From Acidobacteriota bacterium (lineage in GTDB: Bacteria > Acidobacteriota > Holophagae > Acanthopleuribacterales > Acanthopleuribacteraceae): a stretch of 64,000 bases of DNA. Location of the stretch: assembly GCA_020439745.1 (NCBI GenBank), contig JAGQSC010000003.1:124001-188000 (forward strand), given 5' to 3'. Positions 18,779-27,104 of this stretch are shown here, piece by piece. Each line of letters begins with the position of its first letter. The first letter of the stretch is position 1. Under the pieces are notes generated by a model. It was not told the origin of the DNA. It worked only from the letters and a program-made list of their open reading frames with translations, and ran no database searches. The position numbers were made by a program, and so were the translations under genes.

Positions 18779-19438
18779 TTAGAAGATCGTCATGATCTCC
18801 TGCAACGATTTTCTATGAATGTCGGGAACACATGCGTCCTCGGCGGGATAACCGACAGGCATCAGCAGGATCGGCACCTCGTTCTTCGGCCGATCGAGAA
18901 TCTCGTTCAAGAAAGCCATCGGATTAGGTGTGTGCGTGAGCGTGGCCAATCCCGCGTTGTGCAGTGCGGCAATCAACATGCCTGAAGCGATACCCACCGA
19001 TTCATTGACGTAGTAATTCTTCTTTCGATCACCGTCAACCAGGCGGTAGTTTTCCTTAAACACGACGATCAAGGCTGGCGCAATGTCCAAATACGCTTTG
19101 ACATGATCGGTCCCGAATATTTCCAGATCTTCCAGCCAGTCGTCTGGAAAGCGCCCTGAATAGTTGATTCGCTCTTCATGTTCCGCAGCTTCGCGAATCT
19201 GATGTTTGATCACCGCGTCCTTGACCACACAAAAGTGCCAAGGCTGCTTGTGTGCCCCCGAAGGTGCCGTTCCAGCCGTCAGGATTGCGCGTTCAAGGAC
19301 ACCTTCGGGAATGGGGTCCGGCGCAAATTGACGAACTGTACGTCGTCGGTTCATCAACTCATAAAAGGTGTCAGCTCGTTGTTGCATCGCTGCAGGTGCG
19401 AGGCGCTCAAGCGCATAGGGAATCATCGTCTGTTTCAT
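18779..19438 (-). CDS. Iodotyrosine deiodinase-like nitroreductase-family flavoprotein
   Basis: A 219-residue FMN protein of the nitroreductase fold. It resembles iodotyrosine deiodinase (IYD) more than ordinary nitroreductases. The flavin-binding start is RRRTVRQFAPDPIP, and TAPSGAHKQPWHF is the second flavin motif. The lid carries Glu89, Tyr93 and Lys114. Their spacing (4 and 21) equals that of human IYD Glu157, Tyr161 and Lys182, which bind the halotyrosine zwitterion. The end, MPVGYPAEDACVPDIHRKSL, also tracks IYD. The start at ATG 19438 follows AAGGAG. It may dehalogenate halotyrosines, an inference from family. Its neighbours (a kinase and a zinc-ribbon protein) do not clarify the role. 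Confidence 0.88.
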   Translation of the reverse strand: MKQTMIPYALERLAPAAMQQRADTFYELMNRRRTVRQFAPDPIPEGVLERAILTAGTAPSGAHKQPWHFCVVKDAVIKHQIREAAEHEERINYSGRFPDDWLEDLEIFGTDHVKAYLDIAPALIVVFKENYRLVDGDRKKNYYVNESVGIASGMLIAALHNAGLATLTHTPNPMAFLNEILDRPKNEVPILLMPVGYPAEDACVPDIHRKSLQEIMTIF

Positions 19439-19475
19439 AGTCAAACTCCTTGCTTCCTGCAGACCGCGATTGTAA

Positions 19476-19517
19476 CAAAAAATGGGCTCCGCTCGCAGAT
19501 GCCTTTGAGGGAGCCCT
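19476..19517 (-). terminator. Rho-independent terminator of the zinc-ribbon gene
   Basis: Read on the reverse strand, GGGCTCC (19517-19511) pairs with GGAGCCC (19490-19484) across a 20-base loop and is followed by A and six T residues. It lies about 150 bases downstream of the zinc-ribbon gene and before the deiodinase-like gene. The long loop makes it a moderate rather than strong candidate. Confidence 0.5.
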
Positions 19518-19522
19518 AACGT

Positions 19523-19568
19523 TTTGACCAACATGGTTTCCCTGTTGGAGGAGGAGTTTGGTCAAAAT
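19523..19568. repeat. Nested inverted repeat
   Basis: A perfect 10-base inverted repeat, TTTTGACCAA (19523-19532) and TTGGTCAAAA (19559-19568), encloses a second one, CCAACA (19529-19534) with TGTTGG (19544-19549). The two share CCAA, so they cannot form at the same time. The element lies between two reverse-strand genes, close to the terminator. Confidence 0.55.
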
Positions 19569-19669
19569 CGGGGATTTGAGCAACGCGAGTAATCGGGACG
19601 TTTACCCGCGCACTCTTACTAACAATGTAATTCCTTTTTTTATTTCCGACAAATGAGCCAGCGGTCGCA

Positions 19670-20188
19670 TCAAAAGGCGATAAACGGCAACGCCCGCAAA
19701 ACACGCTCGCCCAACAGCTTAAGAGAAAGCAAAGCATGACCTGCTGCTTCGCCTAAGGGCAACTCGTCGGAAAAAACCGAAACGGCCTCCTTGGCCGCTA
19801 GCGCCACATACGACGCCACGTCGTCAGCAGCATGCTCCAAGTGGGATACCAGTTTCTCTTCTTCACCGGTATGCACCCAAAGCGAATGCGTCACAGGATC
19901 ACCATACACCATGATGTGCATGACTTCGGTGTCCCTAATCTCAATCATAGGCCTGGGACCATCGGGACTCATCAGTGGCGATTCAGACACTGAAAAACGT
20001 TCATGATCGTTCCACAACCGCAATTCCAAGCCGCCGATACCCGAAACGGCAGCGGCAATTTTTTCGAGTTCTCCCTTGGGATACAAAGTACCGTGACCTT
20101 CAGGGCACACCCACACGTGGAAAAGCTTGTAGGTCTTCGCATCAAGCGTCGCTTCACATTCTGGGCAGATCTTCAAAGCCTCATCCAT
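19670..20188 (-). CDS. Hypothetical protein with N-terminal zinc-ribbon
   Basis: A 172-residue protein. The N-terminus has a likely zinc site Cys8-x2-Cys11 with Cys28 and His32 (CPECEATL and VWVCPEGHGTL), resembling the TFIIB-type ribbons in small bacterial proteins. The middle (about residues 60-120) is beta-rich with no recognised motif. The C-terminal third is hydrophobic and alanine/leucine-rich and could be an amphipathic or membrane-associated helix. TAGGAGGC before the ATG is a strong ribosome-binding site. A terminator follows about 150 bases downstream, so it is likely a single-gene unit. No function can be assigned. Confidence 0.65.
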   Translation of the reverse strand: MDEALKICPECEATLDAKTYKLFHVWVCPEGHGTLYPKGELEKIAAAVSGIGGLELRLWNDHERFSVSESPLMSPDGPRPMIEIRDTEVMHIMVYGDPVTHSLWVHTGEEEKLVSHLEHAADDVASYVALAAKEAVSVFSDELPLGEAAGHALLSLKLLGERVLRALPFIAF

Positions 20189-20244
20189 GTGCTAAGCCTC
20201 CTACTAACCAACATAGCCAACATTGACCATACGAGCAAGCCCAC

Positions 20245-20273
20245 TTGACCTGGCCATCTCAAACCCATACATT
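20245..20273 (+). promoter_or_regulatory. sigma70-type promoter placing asnB on a leaderless mRNA
   Basis: TTGACC (20245-20250, five of six) and TACATT (20268-20273, four of six) are spaced 17 bases. The expected transcription start is 20279-20281, which coincides with the asnB ATG at 20281. No convincing ribosome-binding site precedes that ATG, which fits a leaderless transcript. Confidence 0.45.
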
Positions 20274-20280
20274 GGCGGCT

Positions 20281-22158
20281 ATGTGTGGCATCGCGGGGAT
20301 CATTTCAGCGGAACCGATAGAAGGTGATCGGGTGTTGTCCATGCTCCGCGCCATTCCCTATCGTGGACCTGATAATCTTAGTATCAAACATTACAGCATA
20401 TCCACTCACCTCCACCTCACGATCGGTCAGGTACGACTGGCTATTCTTGACCCGACCCCAGATGCCAACCAGCCATTCGACATCCAATCAGGGCACAGCC
20501 TTACCTTTAACGGCGAGTTTTATAACTTTCGTGATGTCCGGCGTGAGCTCGAAGCGGGCGGCACGCAGTTCCACACGCAAAGCGACACGGAAGTCGCCAC
20601 TCACCTCCTAGCGGGTGGCGATATCCAGGCGCTCAACCAGTTGGAAGGTATGTTTGCAGGCGTGTTTGCCGATCCCATTCGGAGACAAATCACACTGTTT
20701 CGCGATCGAATGGGGAAAAAACCACTGTATATGTACCCCACAGAGAACATGGTGTTCTTTGCCTCGGAAGCCAAAGCGATTCTCGCAGCCATCGACCAAT
20801 ATCCCGAACTGGACCAGACCTCCATCGAAGCCTTTTTTCTTCTGTCCTATATTCCCGATGACCGATCGGCCTTTATCAACATGAATCAGTTGGCCCCGGG
20901 TCATGCGATGACCTGGCACTCCATGGAAATGCCATCCCCTGTTCGTTGGTATCACCCCAAACCACAGGAACCCACTCTTGAGGCATTGAAACCGTTGTTT
21001 TTGGACGCAGTAAAGAAACGCATGATCAGCGACGTGCCACTGGGCGCATTTCTGTCGGGAGGACTCGACTCGTCACTGGTCGTAGCTGCCATGGCGGAGC
21101 TTTCAGAACAACCGGTGCACACATTCTCGGTCCGTTTTCAGGGTCCCCAAGCTCTGGATGAATCTCCCTATGCGCGCCTCGTGGCGTCCCATTTTGGGAC
21201 TAGGCATGAGGAAATCACATTGGACGAGACCGAACTCACAAATCTGGTCCCTCTAGTTTTGAACCATTTCGACGAGCCATTTGGTGACTCGTCTGCAGTG
21301 CCCAGTTTCCTGGTGTCTCGAGAGGCTCGACGCCATTTCACCGTTGCATTGTCTGGTGATGGCGCAGACGAAGTGTTTGCCGGATACCGCAAGTACCTCG
21401 GAGAACACTACATCCACAAGCTGGGCCCCTACTTTCTCAGGAAGTGGGTTTGGCGGCCGTTGGCCAACTTACTACCTAGCGGACGAACCAGTGGCGTGCT
21501 GGAACGGGCACGTCGCATGCAACGGTTGCTTCGAGGCGACGCACCTACGCCCGCAGAACGCCATGTCAATTGGATGGACATGTCGCCCATTCCGTGTGAA
21601 CAGCTACTACAAGCCCCGTTCCAGTCGGGTCGCAAGCGTTGGCAATCGCAATTGGTCGCACGCATACCAAAATCCGCGACATTGAACGACCTCCTCCGAT
21701 TTGACCAATCTCTGGTCTTGGTTCACGACATGTTTGTCAAAGTCGACCGCATGAGCATGAAGGCCAGTCTTGAGGTTCGCAGCCCTTTTGTCGACCATCG
21801 CCTTGTCGAGTGGGCCAATTCACTGAAGCCCGATCAAAAGCTAAAAGGCACCATGCGAAAGCGCGTATTGGTCGAACAACTGGGTCACATGTTGCCACCC
21901 CAAATACTCCACCGTCCCAAGTCGGGTTTTGAAATGCCGATTGGCGCCTGGCTGAGGACATCCTTAAAATCCTGGGCCTATCATCAGTTGTTCGAGCAAG
22001 ATGACACCCAAGAATGGGTTTATCGAGACCATCTCAAACGAATCTGGCAGAGCCATCAATCGGGTCGCGGGGATTTCACCGAACCGCTTTGGTACCACCT
22101 CGTATTCGCGACCTGGTACCAACGCTATCAACGGCGGCTCTTGCACAAGGTGACCTAA
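20281..22158 (+). CDS. asnB: Asparagine synthase (glutamine-hydrolysing)
   Basis: A 625-residue AsnB that makes asparagine or amidates a related acceptor, using ATP and glutamine. The start is fixed by the amidotransferase Cys2 (MCGIAGII). The N-terminal glutaminase domain follows (YRGPDN, FNGEFYNF). The synthetase domain has the PP-loop FLSGGLDSSLVVAA, the LSGDGADEVFAGYRKY motif and the VKVDRMSMKASLEVRSPF motif. It overlaps the GT4 gene by one base (TAATG). In polysaccharide regions, AsnB-like proteins often amidate sugars instead of making free asparagine. The coupling to a glycosyltransferase makes that worth considering, but sequence alone does not decide. Confidence 0.93.
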   Translation: MCGIAGIISAEPIEGDRVLSMLRAIPYRGPDNLSIKHYSISTHLHLTIGQVRLAILDPTPDANQPFDIQSGHSLTFNGEFYNFRDVRRELEAGGTQFHTQSDTEVATHLLAGGDIQALNQLEGMFAGVFADPIRRQITLFRDRMGKKPLYMYPTENMVFFASEAKAILAAIDQYPELDQTSIEAFFLLSYIPDDRSAFINMNQLAPGHAMTWHSMEMPSPVRWYHPKPQEPTLEALKPLFLDAVKKRMISDVPLGAFLSGGLDSSLVVAAMAELSEQPVHTFSVRFQGPQALDESPYARLVASHFGTRHEEITLDETELTNLVPLVLNHFDEPFGDSSAVPSFLVSREARRHFTVALSGDGADEVFAGYRKYLGEHYIHKLGPYFLRKWVWRPLANLLPSGRTSGVLERARRMQRLLRGDAPTPAERHVNWMDMSPIPCEQLLQAPFQSGRKRWQSQLVARIPKSATLNDLLRFDQSLVLVHDMFVKVDRMSMKASLEVRSPFVDHRLVEWANSLKPDQKLKGTMRKRVLVEQLGHMLPPQILHRPKSGFEMPIGAWLRTSLKSWAYHQLFEQDDTQEWVYRDHLKRIWQSHQSGRGDFTEPLWYHLVFATWYQRYQRRLLHKVT

Positions 22159-23309
22159 TGGAGACACTTCGCGTTCTGCGCATTCAGTCCCGTATTTGTA
22201 TTGGAGGCCCTGCCCTGAACTCGATTTACCTCAGTGCCCATCTTGGAGAGCCGTTCCAAACCATATTGGTTGGAGGTCGATTGGAATCTGGTGAGTCGAC
22301 CCTTGAACCCCTAGCACATGATCTGGGCGTGCCCATCAAAATACTCGATGATATGGGCAGACGCGTGAGTTGGCTGGACGACTGGCGCGCATTCCGAACC
22401 TTAATAAAAATCATCCGTCTTTATCGACCGCACATCGTGCATACGCATACCGCCAAAGCTGGCGCGTTGGGGCGACTGGCCGCCTTCTTTTGTCGGGTAC
22501 CCATTCGCGTACACACATTTCACGGCCATGTGTTTGAAGGCTATTTTTCCCGTTGGGGAAATCTTGCCGTTCGATGGGCGGAACGAGGGTTGGCGCTCAT
22601 ATCCACAGCTATTGTTGCCATTTCACCGCGTCAACAAGACGATCTGATACGGCGGTTTCGAATCACATCGCATCGTAAGTGTCACGTGATCCGCCTGGGT
22701 TTTAAGCTGAAAGATCTTTCAAAGGGTCGACCAGGCGTTTTTCGCCAACAATTGGGCATCCCCGAAGCGGCGCGATTTGCGGCTATCATTGCTCGCCTGG
22801 TCCCTGTGAAGAATCACAGTCTTTTGCTGGAGTCTTTGTCAATCTGGCTCAAGCAATCCGACATCTCGCCCGATCAATTTCGTTTGGCTATTATCGGCGA
22901 TGGCGAACTCAGAGCAACACTGGAAGAGCAGTGTCGCGCACTCAATCTCGAGGCATGGGTAACTTTTACCGGTTGGCAAACAAATATGGCGGATATCTAT
23001 GCAGATATCGACCTGAATGTGTTGGTTTCTCGCAATGAGGGCACACCTGTCACCCTAATCGAAGGCCTGGCCGCAGGTGTGCCACTGATCACCACCGACG
23101 TAGGTGGCGTACGCGATATCGTGGAGCCCGACCAGGGCATTGTTATTGATCCTCAATCGAAACCTGAAACATTGGCTGAAGCACTGAAACAATGGTGGCT
23201 ATCACCCTCACCACGACTTTCACCCGAGGCTCAATTACGAATTCGCAATCAATTCAGTGTGGAACGGCTCGTAAACGACATGGAAGCGCTTTACCGTTCA
23301 CTGCTTTAA
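22158..23309 (+). CDS. GT4-family glycosyltransferase
   Basis: A 383-residue GT-B fold enzyme of family GT4. The N-terminal domain has the HTHTAKAGALGRLAAFF loop and a TFHGHVFEGYF segment. The C-terminal domain carries the nucleotide-sugar signature SRNEGTPVTLIEGLAAGVP, whose two Glu residues seven apart form the E-x7-E motif, followed by TTDVGGVRDIVE. It resembles exopolysaccharide glycosyltransferases. Its ATG overlaps the asnB stop, so the two are co-translated. The donor and acceptor sugars cannot be told. No signal peptide or transmembrane helix is seen. Confidence 0.9.
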   Translation: METLRVLRIQSRICIGGPALNSIYLSAHLGEPFQTILVGGRLESGESTLEPLAHDLGVPIKILDDMGRRVSWLDDWRAFRTLIKIIRLYRPHIVHTHTAKAGALGRLAAFFCRVPIRVHTFHGHVFEGYFSRWGNLAVRWAERGLALISTAIVAISPRQQDDLIRRFRITSHRKCHVIRLGFKLKDLSKGRPGVFRQQLGIPEAARFAAIIARLVPVKNHSLLLESLSIWLKQSDISPDQFRLAIIGDGELRATLEEQCRALNLEAWVTFTGWQTNMADIYADIDLNVLVSRNEGTPVTLIEGLAAGVPLITTDVGGVRDIVEPDQGIVIDPQSKPETLAEALKQWWLSPSPRLSPEAQLRIRNQFSVERLVNDMEALYRSLL

Positions 23310-23348
23310 TCGTGTTACAAATAGGCATTAAACTCCCCAGGCGATCAC

Positions 23349-24107
23349 ATGCCAAACATCGCACGTATCCGAGCCCTTTCCTACAACATGCACAAAGGCC
23401 TATCCACCAGTGGTAGGCGCAATGTGCTGCAAGACATGAAACAGGCGATTTCCGAGGTGCATGCAGACTTGGTGTTTCTTCAAGAAGTACGTGGACTCGA
23501 TCGCCAATCCACTCACAGTTCACAGTTCGAATACCTGGCCGACTCCATATGGCATCACTATGCTTATGGCAAAAACGCAGTCACCGACCGCGGCCATTAC
23601 GGCAATGCGATCTTAAGTAAATACCCCTTTGTATCTTGGGAGAACGTGGATATTTCAACCAACATCCTCGAGCGCCGAGGCATGCTGCATGGGGTCATTC
23701 ACATACCGGACACACCGATCCACGTCCACTTGATCTGCCTTCATCTAAACCTGTTGGAAGGCGGCCGAAACAAACAAATCGATCGCATGTGTGAACGTAT
23801 CGAAATGGTCGTGCCCCACGATCAACCACTTATCATCGGCGGCGACTTTAACGACTGGCGCCTCAAAATATCAGAGGCCTTGTACGAACGGTTGGGAGTC
23901 AAGGAAGCACACGTCAACATCCACGATGACCATGCGCGGACATTTCCCAGTTGGATGCCCATACTAAAGCTGGACCGCGTCTACTGCCGAGGGTTTCAGA
24001 TCAAACGGGCTGAGTCTCTCAGCGGTCAGCCCTGGCGAACCCTTTCCGACCATGCCGCATATTTGGCTGAGTTGGAACTCAAAATGTCATCTTTGTGTCA
24101 CGTTTGA
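23349..24107 (+). CDS. Endonuclease/exonuclease/phosphatase (EEP) family hydrolase
   Basis: A 252-residue metal-dependent hydrolase with the full set of EEP catalytic elements: YNMHKG, LQEVRG (metal-binding Glu), YGNAILSKYP, CLHLNLLEGGR, GGDFNDWR (Asp-x-Asn) and LSDHAAYLAEL (final Asp-His). Family members cleave phosphodiesters in DNA, phospholipid or sphingolipid head groups. There is no signal peptide, so it is likely cytoplasmic. Similar small EEP proteins often sit next to phospholipase D genes, but none is here. It lies 39 bases after the GT4 gene and may be the end of the asnB-GT4 operon. Confidence 0.9.
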   Translation: MPNIARIRALSYNMHKGLSTSGRRNVLQDMKQAISEVHADLVFLQEVRGLDRQSTHSSQFEYLADSIWHHYAYGKNAVTDRGHYGNAILSKYPFVSWENVDISTNILERRGMLHGVIHIPDTPIHVHLICLHLNLLEGGRNKQIDRMCERIEMVVPHDQPLIIGGDFNDWRLKISEALYERLGVKEAHVNIHDDHARTFPSWMPILKLDRVYCRGFQIKRAESLSGQPWRTLSDHAAYLAELELKMSSLCHV

Positions 24108-24167
24108 GTCAATTCCGCGACCTAATTTGCACATGTCGGGTCCACCCGAAGATCTTCTGAGCGCGTC

Positions 24168-24860
24168 ATGAGTATTATGCCTACCGAAACCCTTCAGGTC
24201 CTGATTATTGAAGATGACTGGTCACAGTCCAATTTACTGGCCGCCTTTCTCGAAACTCGGCAGTATCAGGTGCATCAGGTGCCCACAGCCAAAGAGGCAC
24301 TCGACTGTGACTTCGCACCACACTTCATCCTGTTGGACTTGAATCTGCCTGACATCGATGGTTTGAGACTCTCGCCACTACTTCGCGAGCGTTTTCCCAG
24401 CGCGTTCATCGTCATGCTCACCGCTCGTCAAGAAGAGATCGATCGCATCGTAGGTCTGGAATCCGGTGCCGACGACTACATCACAAAACCCTATTCGCTC
24501 CGTGAAGTCGACGCGCGCATGCGAGCAATCATTCGGCGCCATCAACGAACACATGAAAAAAGTCGTAACCAGGGTGGTCTCACCTTAGAACCTGACCGAT
24601 GCTGTGCTCATTATCATGGCAAGCAGACCGAATTCACCGCTCAGGAGTTTCGCGTGCTCGAAACGCTGGTCCACGCACCACGTCGTATTCTCAGCAGAAA
24701 TCAACTGATGGACCAGGCTTGGGACGAGGGTCTGTTCATCACCGATCGCGCCGTCGATGCGATGGTGGCGCGCATACGAAAAAAGCTGCGGCACGCATTC
24801 GACCGCGAGTTCTTATTTACCAAACATGGGTTGGGTTATGGATACGATCCAGAAGCCTGA
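24168..24860 (+). CDS. OmpR-family response regulator
   Basis: A 230-residue two-component regulator. The receiver domain has the acidic pair in IIEDD, the phospho-acceptor Asp57 in LLDLNLPD, the Thr in MLTAR and the Lys in ITKPYS. The C-terminal winged helix has FTAQEFRVLETL, QLMDQAW and VDAMVARIRKKL, typical of OmpR/PhoB. It is followed with a 23-base overlap by its histidine kinase. The genes it controls are not known. No good ribosome-binding site is visible before the ATG. Confidence 0.95.
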   Translation: MSIMPTETLQVLIIEDDWSQSNLLAAFLETRQYQVHQVPTAKEALDCDFAPHFILLDLNLPDIDGLRLSPLLRERFPSAFIVMLTARQEEIDRIVGLESGADDYITKPYSLREVDARMRAIIRRHQRTHEKSRNQGGLTLEPDRCCAHYHGKQTEFTAQEFRVLETLVHAPRRILSRNQLMDQAWDEGLFITDRAVDAMVARIRKKLRHAFDREFLFTKHGLGYGYDPEA

Positions 24861-26061
24861 TCTCGTCTATGAATTCAAACGTCGCCACAGAATCATTGCA
24901 CTGTTCATCGGCTGGGGCGCATCGCTCATACTGGTTTTTGTCTTCTTCGCCGTGTTGCGAAACTTGGTAATTGCGGAGCTGGAGAAAGTTCGCGACTCCG
25001 TACTTTCGTGTCTAGCCGAGGAATCGGACGAACAAACGCTCAAGGACTATATCAGGCATCTTCACGGCTATTACCTCGCTGTCGAGACACCCCAAGGAAG
25101 TTACACATCTGACAATTTCTCGATTGAGAAAGACCTTCAACAGCGGATCCAAAACCAACATGGCCAGGCTTCGAGGATCTTGAGGGTGAACGGTTACTTG
25201 AAGATCGGCCTGTTTTTCGAAAACGGGGCCACGAGAATGCTGGTCGTGCGAGCCGACAATCCGGTGATGTACTACATCATGATGGCTCTCATCGTTTTGA
25301 GTGTCTGCGCCATCTTGCTCTTTTTTGTCACCAAAGGCCAACGATACCTGATGGCTCCGGTCATGACTGAAATCAAACTCTTCAAAGAACTGGACCGCGC
25401 CAAGGAACGCTTCTTTGCCTCAATTTTTCACGAGCTGGGAACGCCGCTCACCAGTCTGATGTCGCGTTTAGAGTCTGAAATCAGTGTTTTGCCAGAGGGA
25501 GCGCGAAAACGAACGCTTGAATTGGCCTACCTGGATGCGCAACGTATCTCGCGAACCACCAGCGACCAGCTTCAACGGTCACGCTACGAGGCTGGCACAT
25601 TTACGCTAAATCTGGAACGTGTAGATGCCGACGAGCTGTTCGAAATCGTAGCCATCCGTCTGGAGATCTTATTGAGGCATCACAACAACTCCCTTATCTG
25701 CGAAAACAATCTGAACAAATCCTTTCTGGCAGACCGATGGAAACTAGAGCAGGCACTTGTAAATCTGGTAACCAACGCCATTAAATATGGACCTGAAGGA
25801 CCCATCGCGCTCGCCGCTTTGTGGCTAAACAATGAAGTCTGGTTGGAAGTAAAGGACCAAGGTAGTGGATTCGATCCAAGCCAGGCGGACATCTGGATCC
25901 AACCATTCAGAAACCGAAACCAAAATACTCATTCAAAGCTGGAAAGCACGGGTCTTGGGCTATACCTGGTGGATCGCATCGCCAACGCCCACGGTGGGAA
26001 ACTGATCTTCCAACGCACGAAATCCGGATTCATTGCTCGGTTGACGCTCCCCCAAAACTAG
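24838..26061 (+). CDS. Membrane sensor histidine kinase
   Basis: A 407-residue kinase paired with the preceding regulator. It has two transmembrane helices (about residues 19-43 and 143-165) that flank a periplasmic sensor loop of roughly 100 residues. The H-box is FFASIFHELGTPLTSL (His198), followed by the N-box LVNLVTNAIKYG and the G-boxes VKDQGSGF and GLGLYLVDRIANAHGG. The ATG at 24838 lies inside the regulator gene and starts just before the cytoplasmic N-terminus. The signal is unknown. Its last 102 bases are also read by the opposite-strand YheT-like gene, an unusually long tail-to-tail overlap. Confidence 0.94.
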   Translation: MDTIQKPDLVYEFKRRHRIIALFIGWGASLILVFVFFAVLRNLVIAELEKVRDSVLSCLAEESDEQTLKDYIRHLHGYYLAVETPQGSYTSDNFSIEKDLQQRIQNQHGQASRILRVNGYLKIGLFFENGATRMLVVRADNPVMYYIMMALIVLSVCAILLFFVTKGQRYLMAPVMTEIKLFKELDRAKERFFASIFHELGTPLTSLMSRLESEISVLPEGARKRTLELAYLDAQRISRTTSDQLQRSRYEAGTFTLNLERVDADELFEIVAIRLEILLRHHNNSLICENNLNKSFLADRWKLEQALVNLVTNAIKYGPEGPIALAALWLNNEVWLEVKDQGSGFDPSQADIWIQPFRNRNQNTHSKLESTGLGLYLVDRIANAHGGKLIFQRTKSGFIARLTLPQN

Positions 26062-27024
26062 ACCCGCCAAATTTTCCACCATAGTCATAACGGCATAATC
26101 AAGCCATCTTCTGGTACCGAGCGGGGTCGGCTTGGCGCTTAGGTAACCCATATGCCCGCCCCTTGACTCTACATGCAATCGAACCGATTTTCCCAGGGTT
26201 GCCTGGTGATAGGAGTGGACAGGCACCATTGGGTCGTCTGCGGATGTCAACATGAGCGTGGGCGTGGTGATCGCCGCCAAATGCGGCCCTGCTGAACAGG
26301 TCTGATAGTAGTCGTCCCTGTCCGCGAACCCGCCGGCTGGAGCGGTATACAGATCATCAAATCGTTGTAAAGTCATATTCCACGGAAGCTTGTAAGGCGG
26401 CGCGCCCAGACCATCTAATTCACGCTCTCGCACGGTACGCTTGCACAGCCTCGCAAAACGGAAGTCGTAAAGTCTATTCTCACGAGCCAAGAGTCGGTCA
26501 GAACACAAAGCCAAATCAATGGGCGCATTCACGCTTATAGCGGCATCTGGGAACGCCACACCGCCTCTACCCACAAGCAACAAGAGAGCATTCCCACTCA
26601 ATGAGAAGCCAACTGCTATATGTTTCTTATCAGGCCACTGCTTACGGGCAAATGCCACTACATGCCCCAAATCACCAGATCGCCCTGAATGATACGGAAG
26701 ACGCGCTTTGCCACGACCTGCCCCACAGCCACGATGGTTGCCCCGCAATACCGAATAGCCCGCACGGGTCAGCCAACGGGTGGCGCGCAACACATAACCG
26801 GACTGTGCATGTCCACATAAGCCATGCCACAGATGCACCATCACGGGCCGCTTACCGGCATGCACCAAAACCGTCAGCCGATCTCCGTCTGGAAGGGAAA
26901 CATCTATTTGGTCGTCAGCGTGGGGACCCCGAGAGGGCAAGGTATTACCCAACAAGGTCTGACCATGAGGGCCTGCGCATATGGCCGGGGGTACAAGAGG
27001 CGCCAATAGTGGGAACTCAATCAT
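25960..27024 (-). CDS. YheT-like alpha/beta hydrolase
   Basis: A 354-residue alpha/beta hydrolase of the YheT/ABHD1-3 group. It has the oxyanion region LWHGLCGHAQSGYV, the RGNHRGCGAG motif and the nucleophile elbow GFSLSGNALL. The catalytic Asp is in TSADDPMVP and the His in RGGHMGYL. Members are carboxylesterases of largely unknown substrate. I start at the ATG of MIEFPLLAPL (27024), where family similarity begins; no strong ribosome-binding site is visible. The mtnA gene is divergent, about 80 bases away. Its end overlaps the histidine kinase by 102 bases. Confidence 0.88.
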   Translation of the reverse strand: MIEFPLLAPLVPPAICAGPHGQTLLGNTLPSRGPHADDQIDVSLPDGDRLTVLVHAGKRPVMVHLWHGLCGHAQSGYVLRATRWLTRAGYSVLRGNHRGCGAGRGKARLPYHSGRSGDLGHVVAFARKQWPDKKHIAVGFSLSGNALLLLVGRGGVAFPDAAISVNAPIDLALCSDRLLARENRLYDFRFARLCKRTVRERELDGLGAPPYKLPWNMTLQRFDDLYTAPAGGFADRDDYYQTCSAGPHLAAITTPTLMLTSADDPMVPVHSYHQATLGKSVRLHVESRGGHMGYLSAKPTPLGTRRWLDYAVMTMVENLAGLVLGERQPSNESGFRALEDQFPTVGVGDAIHQV

Positions 27025-27065
27025 GTGCAAACCATATATGTGAATACGTCTCAAGGCAATGCGAA

Positions 27066-27074
27066 TGCTAAGAT
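27066..27074 (+). promoter_or_regulatory. Extended -10 promoter element for mtnA
   Basis: TGC followed by TAAGAT (27066-27074) is an extended -10 sequence (TG one base before a five-of-six -10). No clear -35 is present. It lies about 30 bases before the mtnA ATG at 27105 and points the right way. Confidence 0.35.
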
Positions 27075-27104
27075 ACGCGAAACCTGTGCCGAGAGGTGAA
27101 GACC

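Noticed and set aside
24168-26061. CreB/CreC as partner of CreD
   Set aside because: The pair is 13 kb from creD and shows only general OmpR/HisKA motifs; no specific CreBC signature could be read.
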